Of a stretch of 64,000 nt of DNA, positions 42,156 to 53,719 are shown in pieces. Both the position numbers and the translations under genes were made by a program. The DNA is taken from assembly GCA_003427395.1 (NCBI GenBank), contig BFEA01000693.1:438599-502598 (forward strand). The letters are read 5' to 3'. The notes under the pieces were generated by a model. That model saw nothing but the letters and a program-made list of their open reading frames with translations, ran no database searches and was not told the origin of the DNA. The DNA is from Chara braunii (taxonomy: Eukaryota > Streptophyta > Charophyceae > Charales > Characeae). The first letter of the stretch is position 1. Every line of letters starts with the position of its first letter.

Positions 42156-44117
42156 ACACTCCCTGCGCCTCGGTTTGAGGGTCCTCTTAACATGTCTGCA
42201 GACTGAGATCATACAGACATCTAGTATATAAAATATACAGTAACTCAGGCCGCTGTAGTCATCCTCTTCCTCTCCTTTGCTGTTGGAGGCTTCTCTCATA
42301 ATCTGCTATGATTCAGGGTGCCATCTCCATCAGGGTACTTCTATCTACCCTCTCGTCTCCTTCCTCTTCCCGATAGTATTGGAACTTCGCAAATCTTGCT
42401 CAGCCTCCCTCTTGGTCTTCGTACGTATTGGTGATCGACTATGTTCTCCACGTCTGCCCTCCAACTCATGGTGGGTGGATGCATACTTGTCTACCCTTGA
42501 GCTTGAATGGCATGTACAGCATCAATTTGGAAGCATGGAAAACAGTGTGTTCTCAAGTGGGGTGTCACATCAACCCCCCGTAGCAGACCCCTTGCTGGAT
42601 GCTCTGTTCTATTGGTGGTGTGGAAACCGGGTCCAGTGTCCCATTGTACAAGCATTAATACATCACCTCGGGGCCATTACCCGGTTTGTCCTCAATCACC
42701 TCTTTTTGGATATTCCTCCCTCTGCCGCATGCAGCAGCTGTTAACCTTTCACCACTTTTGTTGACTCCTGCAGCGCGGCACGGATTGTCTGACTTTGCCC
42801 TCCCTGCAAACCAGATGCTGGTCTCACGGACTCTCACCTCCCTCTCCTCTTGGAGTTCTCGTCTATCTCATTCTCTGAACTTCCACCTTGCCGTTGTCAC
42901 TGAAGTATGTCATCCCTTAGTAACTGCAGCGTACATCTTGCTCTGATGTCGCTGGTTCCTCCTGCCGTGCACAGGAGTGAACCCATCGCTGCCCTTCATC
43001 GGCCTCCTGGTCGCCATTGTGCATTCAGCGGACTGCAGTGCAGAGTCAGATTTTAAAGCCTCCCCCGCCATTTTGTGATAAGTCTTCAGTTCCTTCTTGC
43101 GTTGGGGACCCAGGTGCCTTTTGATCCTCTGTGGAAGTTTCACAGGTTCAAGTCTGCCTCCCCCCAAAACGAGAGATGGTCCCCAGCCTCGTTCCATCCT
43201 TTTATAATAAAGTTACACTTTCCAAAAAAAAAAAAGAAAACAAAAAAAAAACGAGAGATGGTTGACGGAGACCTAAATTTTCAGACAGCTTGTCATGCCA
43301 GTTATAACCAAACCCAAGAGTCATTTTATCCAAACTTGCCAGCAATTCATAGAGTGGAGACCACACTAACTAATTGCAAAAAAGTACTTGGAAAAAAAAA
43401 AACAAAAAAAACTATTAAACAGCGAGGCAAAAGTGCACTTTGATGTAAATTTTGCCAACATTCAATTCCAGAAATGTAAGCAGAGGAAATTCCAATGCTC
43501 CAAATGAGACCAGATTTGTTACACCCAAACCTTGACACAAAACAAAAACAGGCAAAAAAAAAGAAGAAAACATAAAATTTGTCCCCCAAACGCTAATTTC
43601 AGTTTTGGGTCTGTTGGTCAGGACTTGAAAATGAGGGTCCTTGTTAACCATTAGTGCCAAAAACGACATGCAAATTATGATGCAAATTATGATGCAAATT
43701 CATGCAATATATTTCTGCCTTAATATGTTTGCTAGAAATCCACCTTGCTTTCTGTCCTTTTAGTTCTATTTGCTTACCCTTGGCTCAGGAGATCGCATGT
43801 ACATGCCTAGGTAATCACACGGCCGAGATTACCTGGAAAACTAAAGAGTCAGTGGCCTTCATCACAGGCTTAAAGCTTAGATCCCATCCTAATTACCCAC
43901 CCACCAATAAATGGGTACAGAGAAATAACCAAACGACTTCAATCATTTTTCAATGAGCCTTAGGTTTTTATTTTTTTCTGCCTGGTTTTTATGACGAAGA
44001 TTCTGTGAAACTTTTAGCCGTATTTGTTTGATTGCATGGTGGGTAGTTTATCTGGGGCGGATGCCTTAGAATGCAACTCACCCAAAGGAATCAACGCAGC
44101 TGCCACAACAAAACAAG
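42156..44117. other. Intron sequence without recognised genes
   Basis: Only short frames and A-rich runs (43217-43250 and 43390-43410). No transposon protein, TIR or duplication was recognised. Confidence 0.45.
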
Positions 44118-44158
44118 CAGCTTATTTTATTTTATTTTATTTTATTTTATTTTATTTA
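44118..44158. repeat. (TTTTA)n microsatellite
   Basis: About eight tandem TTTTA pentamers upstream of the polypyrimidine tract of exon C. Confidence 0.95.
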
Positions 44159-44235
44159 TGTATTTGCTACCTTTTTGTTGTTTTTTTCATGATTGTCTGA
44201 AGTCAAATGTGCTTGCTTTTGTCGATGCCCTGCAG

Positions 44236-44345
44236 GTCTCCAGGAATGCTCTGGTTCAGCAAAATGGGAACACAGCAATTGCAAGTACGGTGGACATTGC
44301 GAGATATAATGAGCTTGTTGAGGAGAATGAGGTTCTGAAAGAGAG
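44236..44345 (+). CDS. Host gene exon C (start of coiled coil)
   Basis: Acceptor GATGCCCTGCAG, donor GAGAG|GTGAGG. In phase 0 it gives VSRNALVQQNGNTAIASTVD, IARYNELVEENEVLKER, leaving two bases (AG) of a split codon. The segment YNELVEENEVLKER has heptad spacing and looks like the beginning of a parallel coiled coil. The next exon supplies one base to finish an Arg codon and stays open, which is strong support for the chain. The protein family is not recognised. Confidence 0.8.
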
Positions 44346-45275
44346 GTGAGGTTCTTGTAATATACCTGATGCAGTTTTTTCTCGTGTGTTTCGACTGCCT
44401 CTCTAATTGTCTGTTTAGAAGATTTAGATTATGCCACCAGTTCGGCGGAGCCTTTTTGCCTGAAATGTTTTTTTTTGGAACTACCCTGGCCTTCCTAGCC
44501 TGACTGGTCGGATGTACCGGGTCAGAGAGCAAGGAGGGGCAAGCATGTGCATTCGGTTTGCGCCAAGTTTTGAACCTCTGAAGGCTTTTGTGAAATTATT
44601 TTCTTTATTTCATTTTCGAATACTTTTTCCCTCACACAGCAGGATCCATGGTACATCATGATTCTGTTGGGAATTCTTAGTGAGAATTAGAATGGTAAAA
44701 CTTCTGTGCAGCCCCCTCGCACACGGTTGGCTGAACCATGTCCATGCCTTCACGTGCACTCTAAGCAGCGTAGCTAGGCCAACCCAGCTGATGGCGACTT
44801 TGTGGGTTAAATAGGGGGAAGCACATGCTTTGGAAGGGACAGTTTCATGTCTATGCTGAACCTTTTGGTGTGTGCATGCTGGGCATTTTGGGGATCCTGC
44901 ACACCGCAATCCGTCCGCCAGTATTTGGACAGGTATCATTTAGGGCATGTACAACTCACCACAACCCTACGTCTCAGGGGCAGACCTCCAGCAGGCCGTG
45001 GGGTGTCTGGACTTAGATCTGGACATCAGGGTTGGCAGACAACCAGCCGGGCAACCTGTCCATCAGGGTGTGCAATCAAATTTTTGGAAACTTTCAAGAT
45101 TTTTGCAAGGAAAGATTTCTGAAAAAGCATTTTATGATTTTTATCATTGTTATGTGAAATCGATTCAAGGCCTTGGGAGAGTTTCAAGATTTTCCCGAGG
45201 ATTCAGGGTCACGTTGTGTAAAATTGGAATATGAACCACTTTTGACTGAGGTTCCCACAAAAATCCTTACCACGC

Positions 45276-45403
45276 CCGTTCGCTAAGGAGGCCTGAGGAA
45301 GTGGTGTGAGCCTCATTCTGTGAGCACATCTTCATAAGCCTGTTCGCTAAGGAGGGCTGGGGAAGTGGTGTGAGCCTTATTCTGTGAGCACATCTTCATG
45401 ACG
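45276..45403. repeat. 64-bp tandem duplication
   Basis: GTTCGCTAAGGAGG at 45278 recurs at 45342, followed by GGAAGTGGTGTGAGCC and ATTCTGTGAGCACATCTTCA in both. A looser echo of downstream blocks (GGGTTGGGCTAT, GTGAGCGTCCGTG) continues to about 45720. Confidence 0.85.
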
Positions 45404-46734
45404 GGCGACGGGCGCACTTGTAGGGAATGACTGCGGAAGCGGGTTAAGCTCTACTGTGAATCGCAGGTAGTGGGTTGGGCTATGGGGTTCGCCGCTAGGT
45501 GTGACCCTGACGTGCGGGTGGCAGGATAGCTCTATTGTATGTTGGGGTGGGAGGGAGGGGAGAGCTCCTCTCTGTGAAGGCATCACCATGGAGGGCAGTG
45601 AGCGTCCGTGTAGGGAGTGATGGCGGTTTGGCTGAGTGAGCCACTTTTAATCGCGGGTGGCGGGTTGGGCTATAGGGCCCGCCGATCAGTGGGACCCTGT
45701 CGTGGAGGGGGAAGGGTGGCTTCACTCTTGAGAGAGTGGACGTTTCGGGGACTTCAAGGGTCGTCCAGATTATCGGGGTTTGTTTGTGCGATTTGTGGTC
45801 TAATTGGTCTTGCAAACTGCGCAGTGTCCTTGTGCTGAGATTTGTAGACAGGCTCCAGTGTGATTCGAGCCAAACGGTGTCCTGGATATTCAGTGTTCCT
45901 ATCGTTTTCATGGTGACTCATGGTCCTTTTTTTTTGGGCTTGGCCGGTGATGCCTCGCCCATTGATAGGACCACCTACCTCTTGCGAGGGATGCCAGGCC
46001 CAATTCCTTTTTTTTTTTTTTTTCCTTCATAAAACAGGTCCTTATGGTCCTGGCTCCATTTCCCTTCTGGGGAGCACGAGTCCCGTTCCTATTCTTCCGG
46101 CAAGTCCGAACAAAGTATTACACCATGAAACACACTCAACGCTTCCTTCGGTCTGGCCGAAGGAACCCTGACCAGCATTGATAACTCCAGCATCTTGGAA
46201 ATTGACTGTCAGCTTGCCTTACTTCCACCTTCCTCTCAGGTCCACTATATGAACCTGTCAGATAAATGATAAAGAGCAAGAAAGGTAAAAGAAGCTACGG
46301 AAGATGAATCTCGGAATTTTCCCTTCAATATTATGTGGCCTGTGATGGATCTTATCTGTCTGCTGGCTGGGATCTATGCCTTCTCCACCCTGCTTCTGAG
46401 TTGTGCCAGTCCTTCCACCGTATGCGAAAGTCATTTATCTCTGCTACTTTGCCTCCTGCGAGGCACACCTTAGTGAATTTGCCTTGATTCTTCTCTGTTG
46501 CGCCTTGTCATCTGGCATAGAGTGTCTCGTCTTATGCCACTTACAAAGAATCTCTGCCTGAATCAAGGTCCTTGTCTCCGACCATACCTTCTCCCTTGGA
46601 GAGTCCCTCAATGGTTCTGCAGCGCCTTTCCTTCCAGATACCACAGCGTTACCTTTCTGATCATTCTGAACCAAGTTTTCTCTGTCTTGTGGAATTGAGC
46701 TGGGAGTGATCAAGGGGTGATGAGGGGAGGAGAG

Positions 46735-47025
46735 AGGACGTACCTGGTGTATGATGGTGGTCAGCATTGGTGTTGATGTCACGTACATCGGTCTTCAACT
46801 TCGATGTGATCCAGTCGCATGAACGTAGATAGGTTAGATAGGCTGAGTAGGGTAGGGCGCTGGGCGGCAGACAGTAGGAGTGACATTGGATACAATGTTG
46901 GTGTGACTAGGGAGTGTAGGCATTGGCACTTTCATGTGCTGTCTGCTTGGTACATGACTATCTGGACTACTTAGTGATTTTGCAACTTGGTTTTCTGTCT
47001 ATCGCTCTCGCTCATATTCCTTGCA
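46735..47025 (+). mobile_element. LTR fragment (plus orientation)
   Basis: From GGACGTACCTGGTGTATGAT to CTCATATTCCTTGCA this matches the last 350 bp of the LTR at 13361-14442, including GTCACGTACATCGGTCTTC and GGGCGCTGGGCG. It ends with CA at 47025. It is the only family member in sense orientation inside the host gene span. Confidence 0.8.
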
Positions 47026-48021
47026 ATCTTCATCGCCGCCGTCGCCATCGTCTTCTTGCAGTCTTCATCGCCGTCGTCGCCATCGTCTTCTTCCTCCTCT
47101 TCTTTCCTTCTTCCTCCTCTTCTTTCCTTCGTTCTCCAAATATCCTCATCTCACTCTTCGTCACCTCGAGTTGCGATTTTTGGCATTGTCTCAAATTTGA
47201 GCAATCATAGGAAAAAGAAGCAACCCTACTCGTAGACAGCAAAAGAAAAAACAGTCCCCGCTCAAAAGACGTGTGAAATGAAACAAAAAACAAAATGCAA
47301 GAACGAGAGTGGAAAAAGATGGCAAAAATATAGTACTGGCCATGCTACGAGGCTGTCTATTCCCCCACACTTGCCACTGCCAATCAGCTGGATAGAGTAG
47401 GAAATTTGGTATCGAGATCTTTGGGTCATACACTCTCCGCTAGAGCTTCAGGTACAAATTCCCTGCACTGGTGCTTAGGGTAGAAGAGCAGTTAACGGGT
47501 TTGAAGTTCGTACTGCAGTTTTATTTTTTTGCAGACATTTGCAGTGACCGATTCTAGGAGGAGATGTAAGCATCCTCTGATCCCCAGTCGTGATGGCTCC
47601 AGCCTATTGGTGGGCGAGCTGCACCTGCTGGAAACCTGCTCCACCGTCCCATTTACAATCTCAAAGCATGGATGTTGACAGCGAAAAGGCATCGGCCGCT
47701 CTCTGATGAGGCAATTAACTGCTCAACTTAAAATCATACACCCCACTGAGGATCCACATTTATTGTTCTCCCAGAACTACGCCCAGATTACTGGCCTCTA
47801 CACCTCTCGTGATAATCACAGGATGACTGTTGAGAACCACACCCCCAACGTAATAGCCTTCACCCTACTTGGTAAGGATTCTTCTTTTTCCCCCCCTTAA
47901 TGGGAGCCGAGAGCATCACCCGGCTTAACTTTTTATATTCAATAGCCAGGAATCGGGCAAAGCAAACTCAAGGGCCAATGCAATAGAAAGCCTGAAAACC
48001 CTCTCAAATCCAACTGAAACA

Positions 48022-49475
48022 GTGGCAGAGAGTGAAGGAATGTTGAACGCACCAAAGGAATTCTACAAAGAGCTCTATCACACGAGGACCCCTATGCCTA
48101 CTCGGCCCAGCACCAGAGAGGCACGGACAAGGATGCTACAATACCTGGAACAAACGATATCTCAGGACATAGCAGAAGCTCTGGACAAGCCCATCACCAT
48201 GGAAGAACTGCAATTTGCTGTGCAAAGGCTGACAAATGAATTCTGGGAAAATTTTTGGCCGCTCTTAGGCAGCGATCTGCGAAATTTCTACAATGACAGT
48301 TGGCTCAAGGGGGGACTGCGAAACTTACTGAGTAGCAGCGCGGTCACTTTGTTGTACAAAAAAGGGGAGAAACAACATATCAGGAATTATAGACCCATCT
48401 CGCTTCTCACCCTTCCCTATAAGATCCTAGCCAAAGCTCTTGCCTTTTGAATCCTCGACCTGACAGACAAATGCTTCTATATAGACCAAACAGGCTTCAT
48501 CCCTGGGAGATACATCCTGGACAACGTACTAACCCTCAACGAACCGGCAAACAAAGTCAGAGAAAAAAGGATAAACACAGCAATTCGTTTTTCGATTTTG
48601 AAAAGGCCTATGACCAGGTCAACTGGGCCTTTCTCAACGCAAGCATGGAAAAGATGGGAGTGGGCCCAAATTTTGGGAAGTGGGTGCGCATTCTGTATAA
48701 TGACGCCATAGGATGCATCCGAGTCAATGGCTTGCTCTCCGACTGCTATCCAATCTCTCGGTCAGTTCGTCAAGGGGACCCGCCAGCCCCCCCAATCTTC
48801 CTCTTCGTGATGGAAGCAATAGCCTCGTTCCTACGCAAAGATCCCTCCATACACAGGCTACCAGAGGTCAATGTAGGAACAGCCCACCACCTACAGTTCC
48901 CAACAGTAATAATGTTTGCAGACGATCTCACGATCCTCATAAGAGCTTCAGACTCGTCGTTCAGCGCGTTAGTAAGAGTAACGGAAGTGTTCAAACTGGC
49001 GTAAGAAATGAAGATTAATTGGGAGAAAACAATCGTCTGGTGGCTATCGGAGGAGGAAGTTCCCCAGCTTCAAGGCCTCGAGGCAGACATGAAATGGGAG
49101 ACACCGAAGACCCCTAAGCGGTATCTAGGCATCCTGCTGACAAAAGATGGCTTCACCCTTCAGATGGCCCAAAATATACTCGTCAAACAAATTCACAAAC
49201 TGGGCAGATGGGGTAGCACACTCACATCATTGCTAGGACGAGCTCGAGCCATTAACACACCTATTTTTTCAATGATGTGGTATATAGCGTCAATCTGGAC
49301 AGTTCCCGACCATACAATCAAGGCACTTAACCGCAAAGCAAGAGCGTACTTGTGGTCAGGAGACCCCAACAAAGAGAGTTGTATACCAAAGATAGCCTGG
49401 CATTATTTCACAAGGAAACCAGCAAGAGGAGGTCTTCGTATCATAGACCCCAGACAGGAAACCAAAGCCCTATAA
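48022..49475 (+). pseudogene. LINE reverse transcriptase
   Basis: The 5' frame (48022-48450) ends with VTLLYKKGEKQHIRNYRPIS, LLTLPYKILAKALA, the classic non-LTR RT motif. The next segment, across a stop and shift, reads YIDQTGFIPGRYILDNVLTL. The frame 48447-49004 then carries FDFEKAYDQVNWAFL (catalytic Asp), SVRQGDPPAPPIFLFVMEA and MFADDLTIL, the FADD active site. After another stop the frame 49008-49475 continues with KTPKRYLGILLTKDG and LWSGDPNKESCIPKIAW. At least three lesions separate these. Confidence 0.92.
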
Positions 49476-50124
49476 GTTAAATGGATAGTCAAACTACTGA
49501 CTAACCTGGTTAGGCATGGAATAAACTGGCCCTGGATAGCATAAGGGGCCTAGCACCGACAGCCTCACCAGCAAACATGTCCGGTCTGTTCTGGGTAATG
49601 ACCAAGGAATGGAGCCCAAGTACAGGGCACAGAAATCAATGAAGAGGAAGCAGTCCAACCAAAGTCAGCCCCCCCACACCATATTCGACTGCATTGCTAC
49701 GGATATGGCGGAAAGTCATCTCGAAGAATGCAGGTAGACCCAAATCCAAGGACGAGATGTTGAGGCAGCCCCAGTTTGGTAATCCGTGGGTGAGAGACAA
49801 AAGTGATCACCAGCTATCCCTTAGCCCTAGAGGAAGGAGATGGCTATCATGGATCAAACACGGAGTTTGGAAAGTGAGCCATCTCTGGAACGAGGAGAAA
49901 AGCGCTGGGTGACAGAACAGGAACTTGCCTCCCAGCTCAAAGGATGTCACCGACGAGACGAGAATCTACAATCCATTATTAACTGCATCCCAGAAGGCTG
50001 GAAGGAGTTGTTGAGCAAAGCCTCAACCTGGAAATCGGGTGAATGGGGAGTGAGGATGCCAGAATTTAACCCCCTCAAGGGCCTATCAAATTTCCCACAA
50101 ACAGCAAGGGTCGGATACCCTGGC

Positions 50125-50695
50125 TGTGTTTACCTCTTTCCCAATTACCCCCTCCATGCAAGGCCCCCCATCTATCCTGAATAAGTTGGTGGAAAGAAGA
50201 GTCCTAAGCCCTTTTGTTCTCAGAAAAGTAAGAGTGTTGGGATCATGGCCAAAGACAATCTTCAGAATAGATACGGAGATTCAAGACTTGGAAGTTGATC
50301 CAGCAGAGTGGGCTTGGACACCAGATAGAAGCAGAAGTCTCAAAACGAATGTACCCATCCAGAAATACACAGTCAAACTGGGATACAACTTACTCAAACA
50401 AAGGATCCCGACCCAACGATCAAAAAGTTAATAGGTCAGGACGCTATCCGTCCGGTCAAAATCAAAAGCCTCGAATGGCTCTTCTCATACGTGGCTCTAC
50501 CAGTTAACCAGTGGCTGCATATCAGAAGGAGTAAGAATGACCCCAACAGTTCAGATTTATGTGCAGTATGCTCAGAAAATGAACCAGAAGATATGGTACA
50601 CTGCCTGATACGCTGTAGAGAGGCGACGGAATACTGGGCGAGGGTCTCGGATCTCTGGGATTCCCTCTTCTCGACGCCCCTCCCTGAACACCCCA
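50125..50695 (+). pseudogene. LINE ORF2 C-terminus with zf-RVT motif
   Basis: The frame 50126-50431 contains QDLEVDPAEWAWTPD and KYTVKLGYNLLKQR. The frame from 50491 gives VNQWLHIRRSKNDP, then CAVCSENEPEDMVHCLIRCR and EATEYWARV, a CxxC...HxxxxC zinc-binding element found at the end of plant LINE ORF2. After about 50695 the frame runs into LTR sequence, so the 359-codon ORF is a chimera. Confidence 0.85.
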
Positions 50696-50699
50696 TCCA

Positions 50700-51349
50700 A
50701 CCCGAAGACCACCACCGCCATCATCTGCTCGCGCAGCAGCTGCCCGGCTATGGCTGCTGTGCGCCCGCTGCCTCAGCAGCGCCCCTCTCACCTCAGCGCC
50801 CGTGTGCGCATCCGACCCGCAGCGCCCATGCAGACACCAGCGCAGCAACGCAGCAGCGTGTTGGCATTGCCTGCCAAGGCCAGAATGCCCTCCCCAGGGG
50901 CTCACACTTTCTTTTATGGAAGGTGTGCCCACTGCTGGCTGTCCTGGCCAGGCGTGTGGCGCGCCCAGTAGCTTCAGTCTGGCCCCAAGTGTCTGCACCC
51001 AGGCCCAGTTTCAGATACTGGCCTCGGCCCGTGCAGTTAGGCACGTTCAGGCAGCCACCCAGCCTCCAAGTGTTTGCAGCATTCTCATTGGCTCGCGGCA
51101 GATGTGTGACGACAATGCTGCTTCCTCATTGGCCCGCGGCCAGTCTGTGTTGTGTTGGCCTCACACAGCGTGTGCCCAGGGCACAGCCAGCCCTGTGCTC
51201 AACTGTACAGCGCAGCCCTTGCTTCTGTAAAGAGCCTGGAGGCTCACGTTGCTCCGTAACCAACTGGCGTGCTACCCACGTATGGAAAATGTTGAAAACA
51301 GGCCTCACATGGATATTCAGGCCTGCCTTCACTGAGGGCGAACACGGCC

Positions 51350-51382
<33 letters not shown>

Positions 51383-51441
51383 GGAGCACAGCCCAGAACA
51401 CTTGTATGTTCGAAAGGGCTCCGCGAGGCTCATTCCTCACA
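50700..51441 (-). mobile_element. LTR fragment (minus orientation) with 30-G run
   Basis: Carries the U3 part of the LTR family: CCAGAATGCCCTCCCCAGGG, a TTTCTTTTATGGAAGGTGTG palindromic block, and AGGGCTCCGCGAGGCTCATT with CA at 51440-51441. A homopolymer of 30 G lies at 51352-51381. The U5 side is missing where it joins the LINE. Confidence 0.8.
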
Positions 51442-51442
51442 A

Positions 51443-51655
51443 CAAGAAGAACACAAGCTGTAATGATTGTCGTCACCCTCCTCTTCACCATCAACACAAG
51501 CTGCAGAAGAGCGAAGGAAAGAAGAGGAGGAAGAAGACAAAATCGAAGAAGACGAGGAAGACAAAGATGAAAATGAAGAAAAGTCTGAACAAGAAGAAGA
51601 ACACAAGCTGTAACGATTGTTGCCTCCCTCCTCTTCACCATCAACACAAGCTGTA
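51443..51655. repeat. Duplicated block with CACAAGCTGTAA motif
   Basis: AGAAGAACACAAGCTGTAA, CGATTGT or TGATTGT, and CCTCCTCTTCACCATCAACA occur at 51446-51504 and again at 51594-51652, separated by a purine-rich stretch. Confidence 0.75.
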
Positions 51656-51730
51656 AATCTTGATATGGCCATATGGCCTTGTTACAGATCAAGAATGTAG
51701 TTCCTTTTCAAGCATGCCATAGCATAAGGG

Positions 51731-51947
51731 GACCCTTTTGGATCACGAATAAACACTACCGTCTTCACCCGTATAGAACACCTGGTCACTTCAGCTGTAT
51801 TTGGTGCAACCACCCTTTTGGATCATGAATAAACAATACTGTCTTCACCCAAATAGAACACCTGGTCACTTTAGCTGTATTTGGTGCAACTTTCAGTCCA
51901 GATACAGCAATGACGACCAGGTGTTCTATTCGGGTGAAGATGGTTGT
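51731..51947. mobile_element. T2 MITE with partial tandem copy of its left half
   Basis: A complete MITE of about 114 bp (51834-51947) has inverted ends: ACAATACTGTCTTCACCC against GGGTGAAGATGGTTGT. Inner arms include AATAGAACACCTGGTC and the reverse GACCAGGTGTTCTATT. Immediately before it, flank plus left half (51731-51810) is duplicated with an 80-bp period, including ACCGTCTTCACCCGTATAGA. Family relation to 4452-4562 is clear from CCGTCTT(C/T)ACCCG and AATAGAA. Confidence 0.75.
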
Positions 51948-51959
51948 CACCTAGACAAC

Positions 51960-53100
51960 GGTAGAGCCAGAGCAGCAAAACAGGAGGAGGGTGGGTGTAC
52001 TCCTAGCGAGCACTGGTCCACAATAATCAACACGTGGGAAGAAGCATTTCCAGACAGAATCAGAACTCTCACCAGGACGGAAGAAGTACTGAGACTCCCT
52101 CTCCTCTGCGATTCACCCATGACACTGGAGAGGGCAGACCCTGGACAGTCAGCAGAAAGGAATGGAGGTGGCGATCCTAGGTAGAAAAAGGGATAAGCAA
52201 AGGAAATGAGAGTCAGACTAAAAGGCTGCCATAAGCTAGAAAAGATTTAGACGGAATGCGGGACACCTTTCTGTAAGCGTGGGTAAGACTGCTGAAGGGA
52301 GGAATAAAGTGGAATAAGGGAGAGCAGGCAACGGGCAACAGTCAGGAGAAACCGACCGTAGTGCTTAAATTTTTGAGACGTACAGATGAAAGATGAGGAA
52401 TAGTGGAGTCGGAACCTTTTGAAATCACAGACCGGGGTTATATTCTAACAGGGATAGTGGAGGAAGACTTGCGTTAGAGTTCTCCTCAGGCACCCTTAGA
52501 AAGATCAGAGCAATGAGGAAACCCCGGGGAAACTCAGCTAACGGGAAGTGAACCGTCAACCTGGCACTAGGACACAAAAGGAAATGATGAGCACAAGTCA
52601 CTGAGGAACCCAACAAGGAGATACCTGTTACGGACTTCGCCAGGGCTCGATCCCTGGTCTATCTTTTGCTGTTTCGGCTGCATCCCGTTTTCGGCCTGGC
52701 ACCCTTTTTCCAAACCCCTCCTTTGGTACCGTAGGATTTTGGACAACTGGCGCCATGCTGCAATTCCGGCGCCACTTTCAAATACTGCATTTTTCAGTTC
52801 TGCCCTCGGGGCCTTTGCAGAAATGCCCCTAGTACCGTACGTGTCACTGGTACTTATACCGGCTCCCCGTATGGTACGGGGACCAGTCTTGTACCAGTTC
52901 TCTGCTGCTGTACTCGTACTCGGTGTGACTCGCCGTTTCGGCATTCGGAATCCAAGACTTCGACTTTGTGCCTTGCCACTGTGTCTGCGTCCGACCCTCA
53001 GTCCGAGTCCCTCGTGTTGAGTGAGTGTGTGTGTGTGTGTGCTCTCACTCTCTCCCTCTCTCTCTCCTCTCCCTCGGCTCACCCTCAGCCTCACGCTCGT
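51960..53100. other. No recognised gene; (GT)n near the right end
   Basis: Short frames only. A small GTGTGT tract lies at about 53025-53040 with a C/T-rich stretch after it. Confidence 0.45.
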
Positions 53101-53128
53101 TACAATACCCCTTCTTTTAGGGTAGTTC

Positions 53129-53313
53129 AGGACAACAGAGACCTAGAGTTCGATTCAGGTGAATTGGGCTGGTTGATCACAAGTGGGGATCAGGATATCA
53201 GAAACCTAGAGTTTGATCCTGCCGAATGGGGTTGGTCCATCACCACAGGGGATCAGGACATCAGAGACCTAGAGTATGATCCAGCTGAATGGGGCTGGTT
53301 CATCACCACAGGG
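53129..53313 (+). repeat. 63-bp tandem triplication encoding a 21-residue unit
   Basis: In-frame units DQDIRNLEFDPAEWGWSITT plus G lie at 53188-53250 and 53251-53313, with a more diverged, slightly shorter first unit from 53129. The source is the LINE ORF2 segment seen once at 50.28 kb. The period preserves the frame. Confidence 0.9.
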
Positions 53314-53538
53314 GATCAGAGGAGTAGGAAATTGGTAATAATGAACAAGTACTCCATCGGGTTGCAGGATAAGGGATAAACTCACGAGACCTGCAACAAG
53401 TAAAAACCAAGTGGTGGACCAAGCTCATGAAGACACAGTGCCACCGGATAAACTCTGTATGGGGCTAAAGAACTCAATCAGACCACAGCATGTTAGGAGC
53501 CTACTCGGCTGTCTCTGTGAATGAATGGCTGGACTTAA

Positions 53539-53719
53539 ACCACCAGTACATGGCCCTATGCAACTGGAGAACCTGTTTTGAGCCTCTCCGAAAATTTAGG
53601 AGGCTGAGCGAGCGACATCCGTTAAAATTGGAGCGACACAGAGAAGATTAGCATGCCCCCTGTGGCGGGTGGCGTCCGAAAGGGGCCAAAGGCCGATAGC
53701 TGGGATGTATATTGGTGCT
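53539..53719. mobile_element. TTAA-flanked MITE, family T1 (copy 5), containing a U6 fragment
   Basis: Starts ACCACCAGTACATGGCCC and ends TATTGGTGCT (two changes from the family end), with TTAA at 53535-53538 and 53720-53723. The subterminal block GAGCCTCTCCGAAAATTTAG is shared with copy 2. The right half is replaced by a U6 snRNA-derived segment. Confidence 0.85.
53614..53667 (+). pseudogene. U6 snRNA fragment inside the MITE
   Basis: GACATCCGTTAAAATTGGAG, CGACACAGAGAAGATTAGCA, TGCCCCCTGTG matches plant U6 (GACATCCGATAAAATTGGAA, CGATACAGAGAAGATTAGCA, TGGCCCCTGCG) with about five changes. The ACAGAGA box and the AGC of the catalytic triad are intact. The 5' stem-loop and the 3' third are missing, and no Pol III promoter (USE or TATA) was seen. 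Confidence 0.9.

Larger units (their letters stand above)
47700..50695 (+). mobile_element. LINE (non-LTR retrotransposon) ORF2 remnant
   Basis: About 3 kb of a LINE ORF2 with RT and a C-terminal zinc-knuckle-type (zf-RVT) region in order, broken by stops and frameshifts. The 5' endonuclease is absent or unrecognisable. The 3' end is cut by the LTR fragment at 50700, so no A tail is seen. It is in sense orientation in the host intron. Confidence 0.9.

Noticed and set aside
50491-51570. 359-codon plus-strand ORF as a gene
   Set aside because: It begins in a LINE zf-RVT remnant and runs into antisense LTR sequence and a poly-G/purine tract, so it is a chimera of two transposons.
52966-53379. 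Tandem-repeat protein with DLEFDPAEWGW units as a host gene
   Set aside because: The unit is a duplicated piece of LINE ORF2, found once in the LINE at 50.28 kb, and LINE zf-RVT sequence follows.
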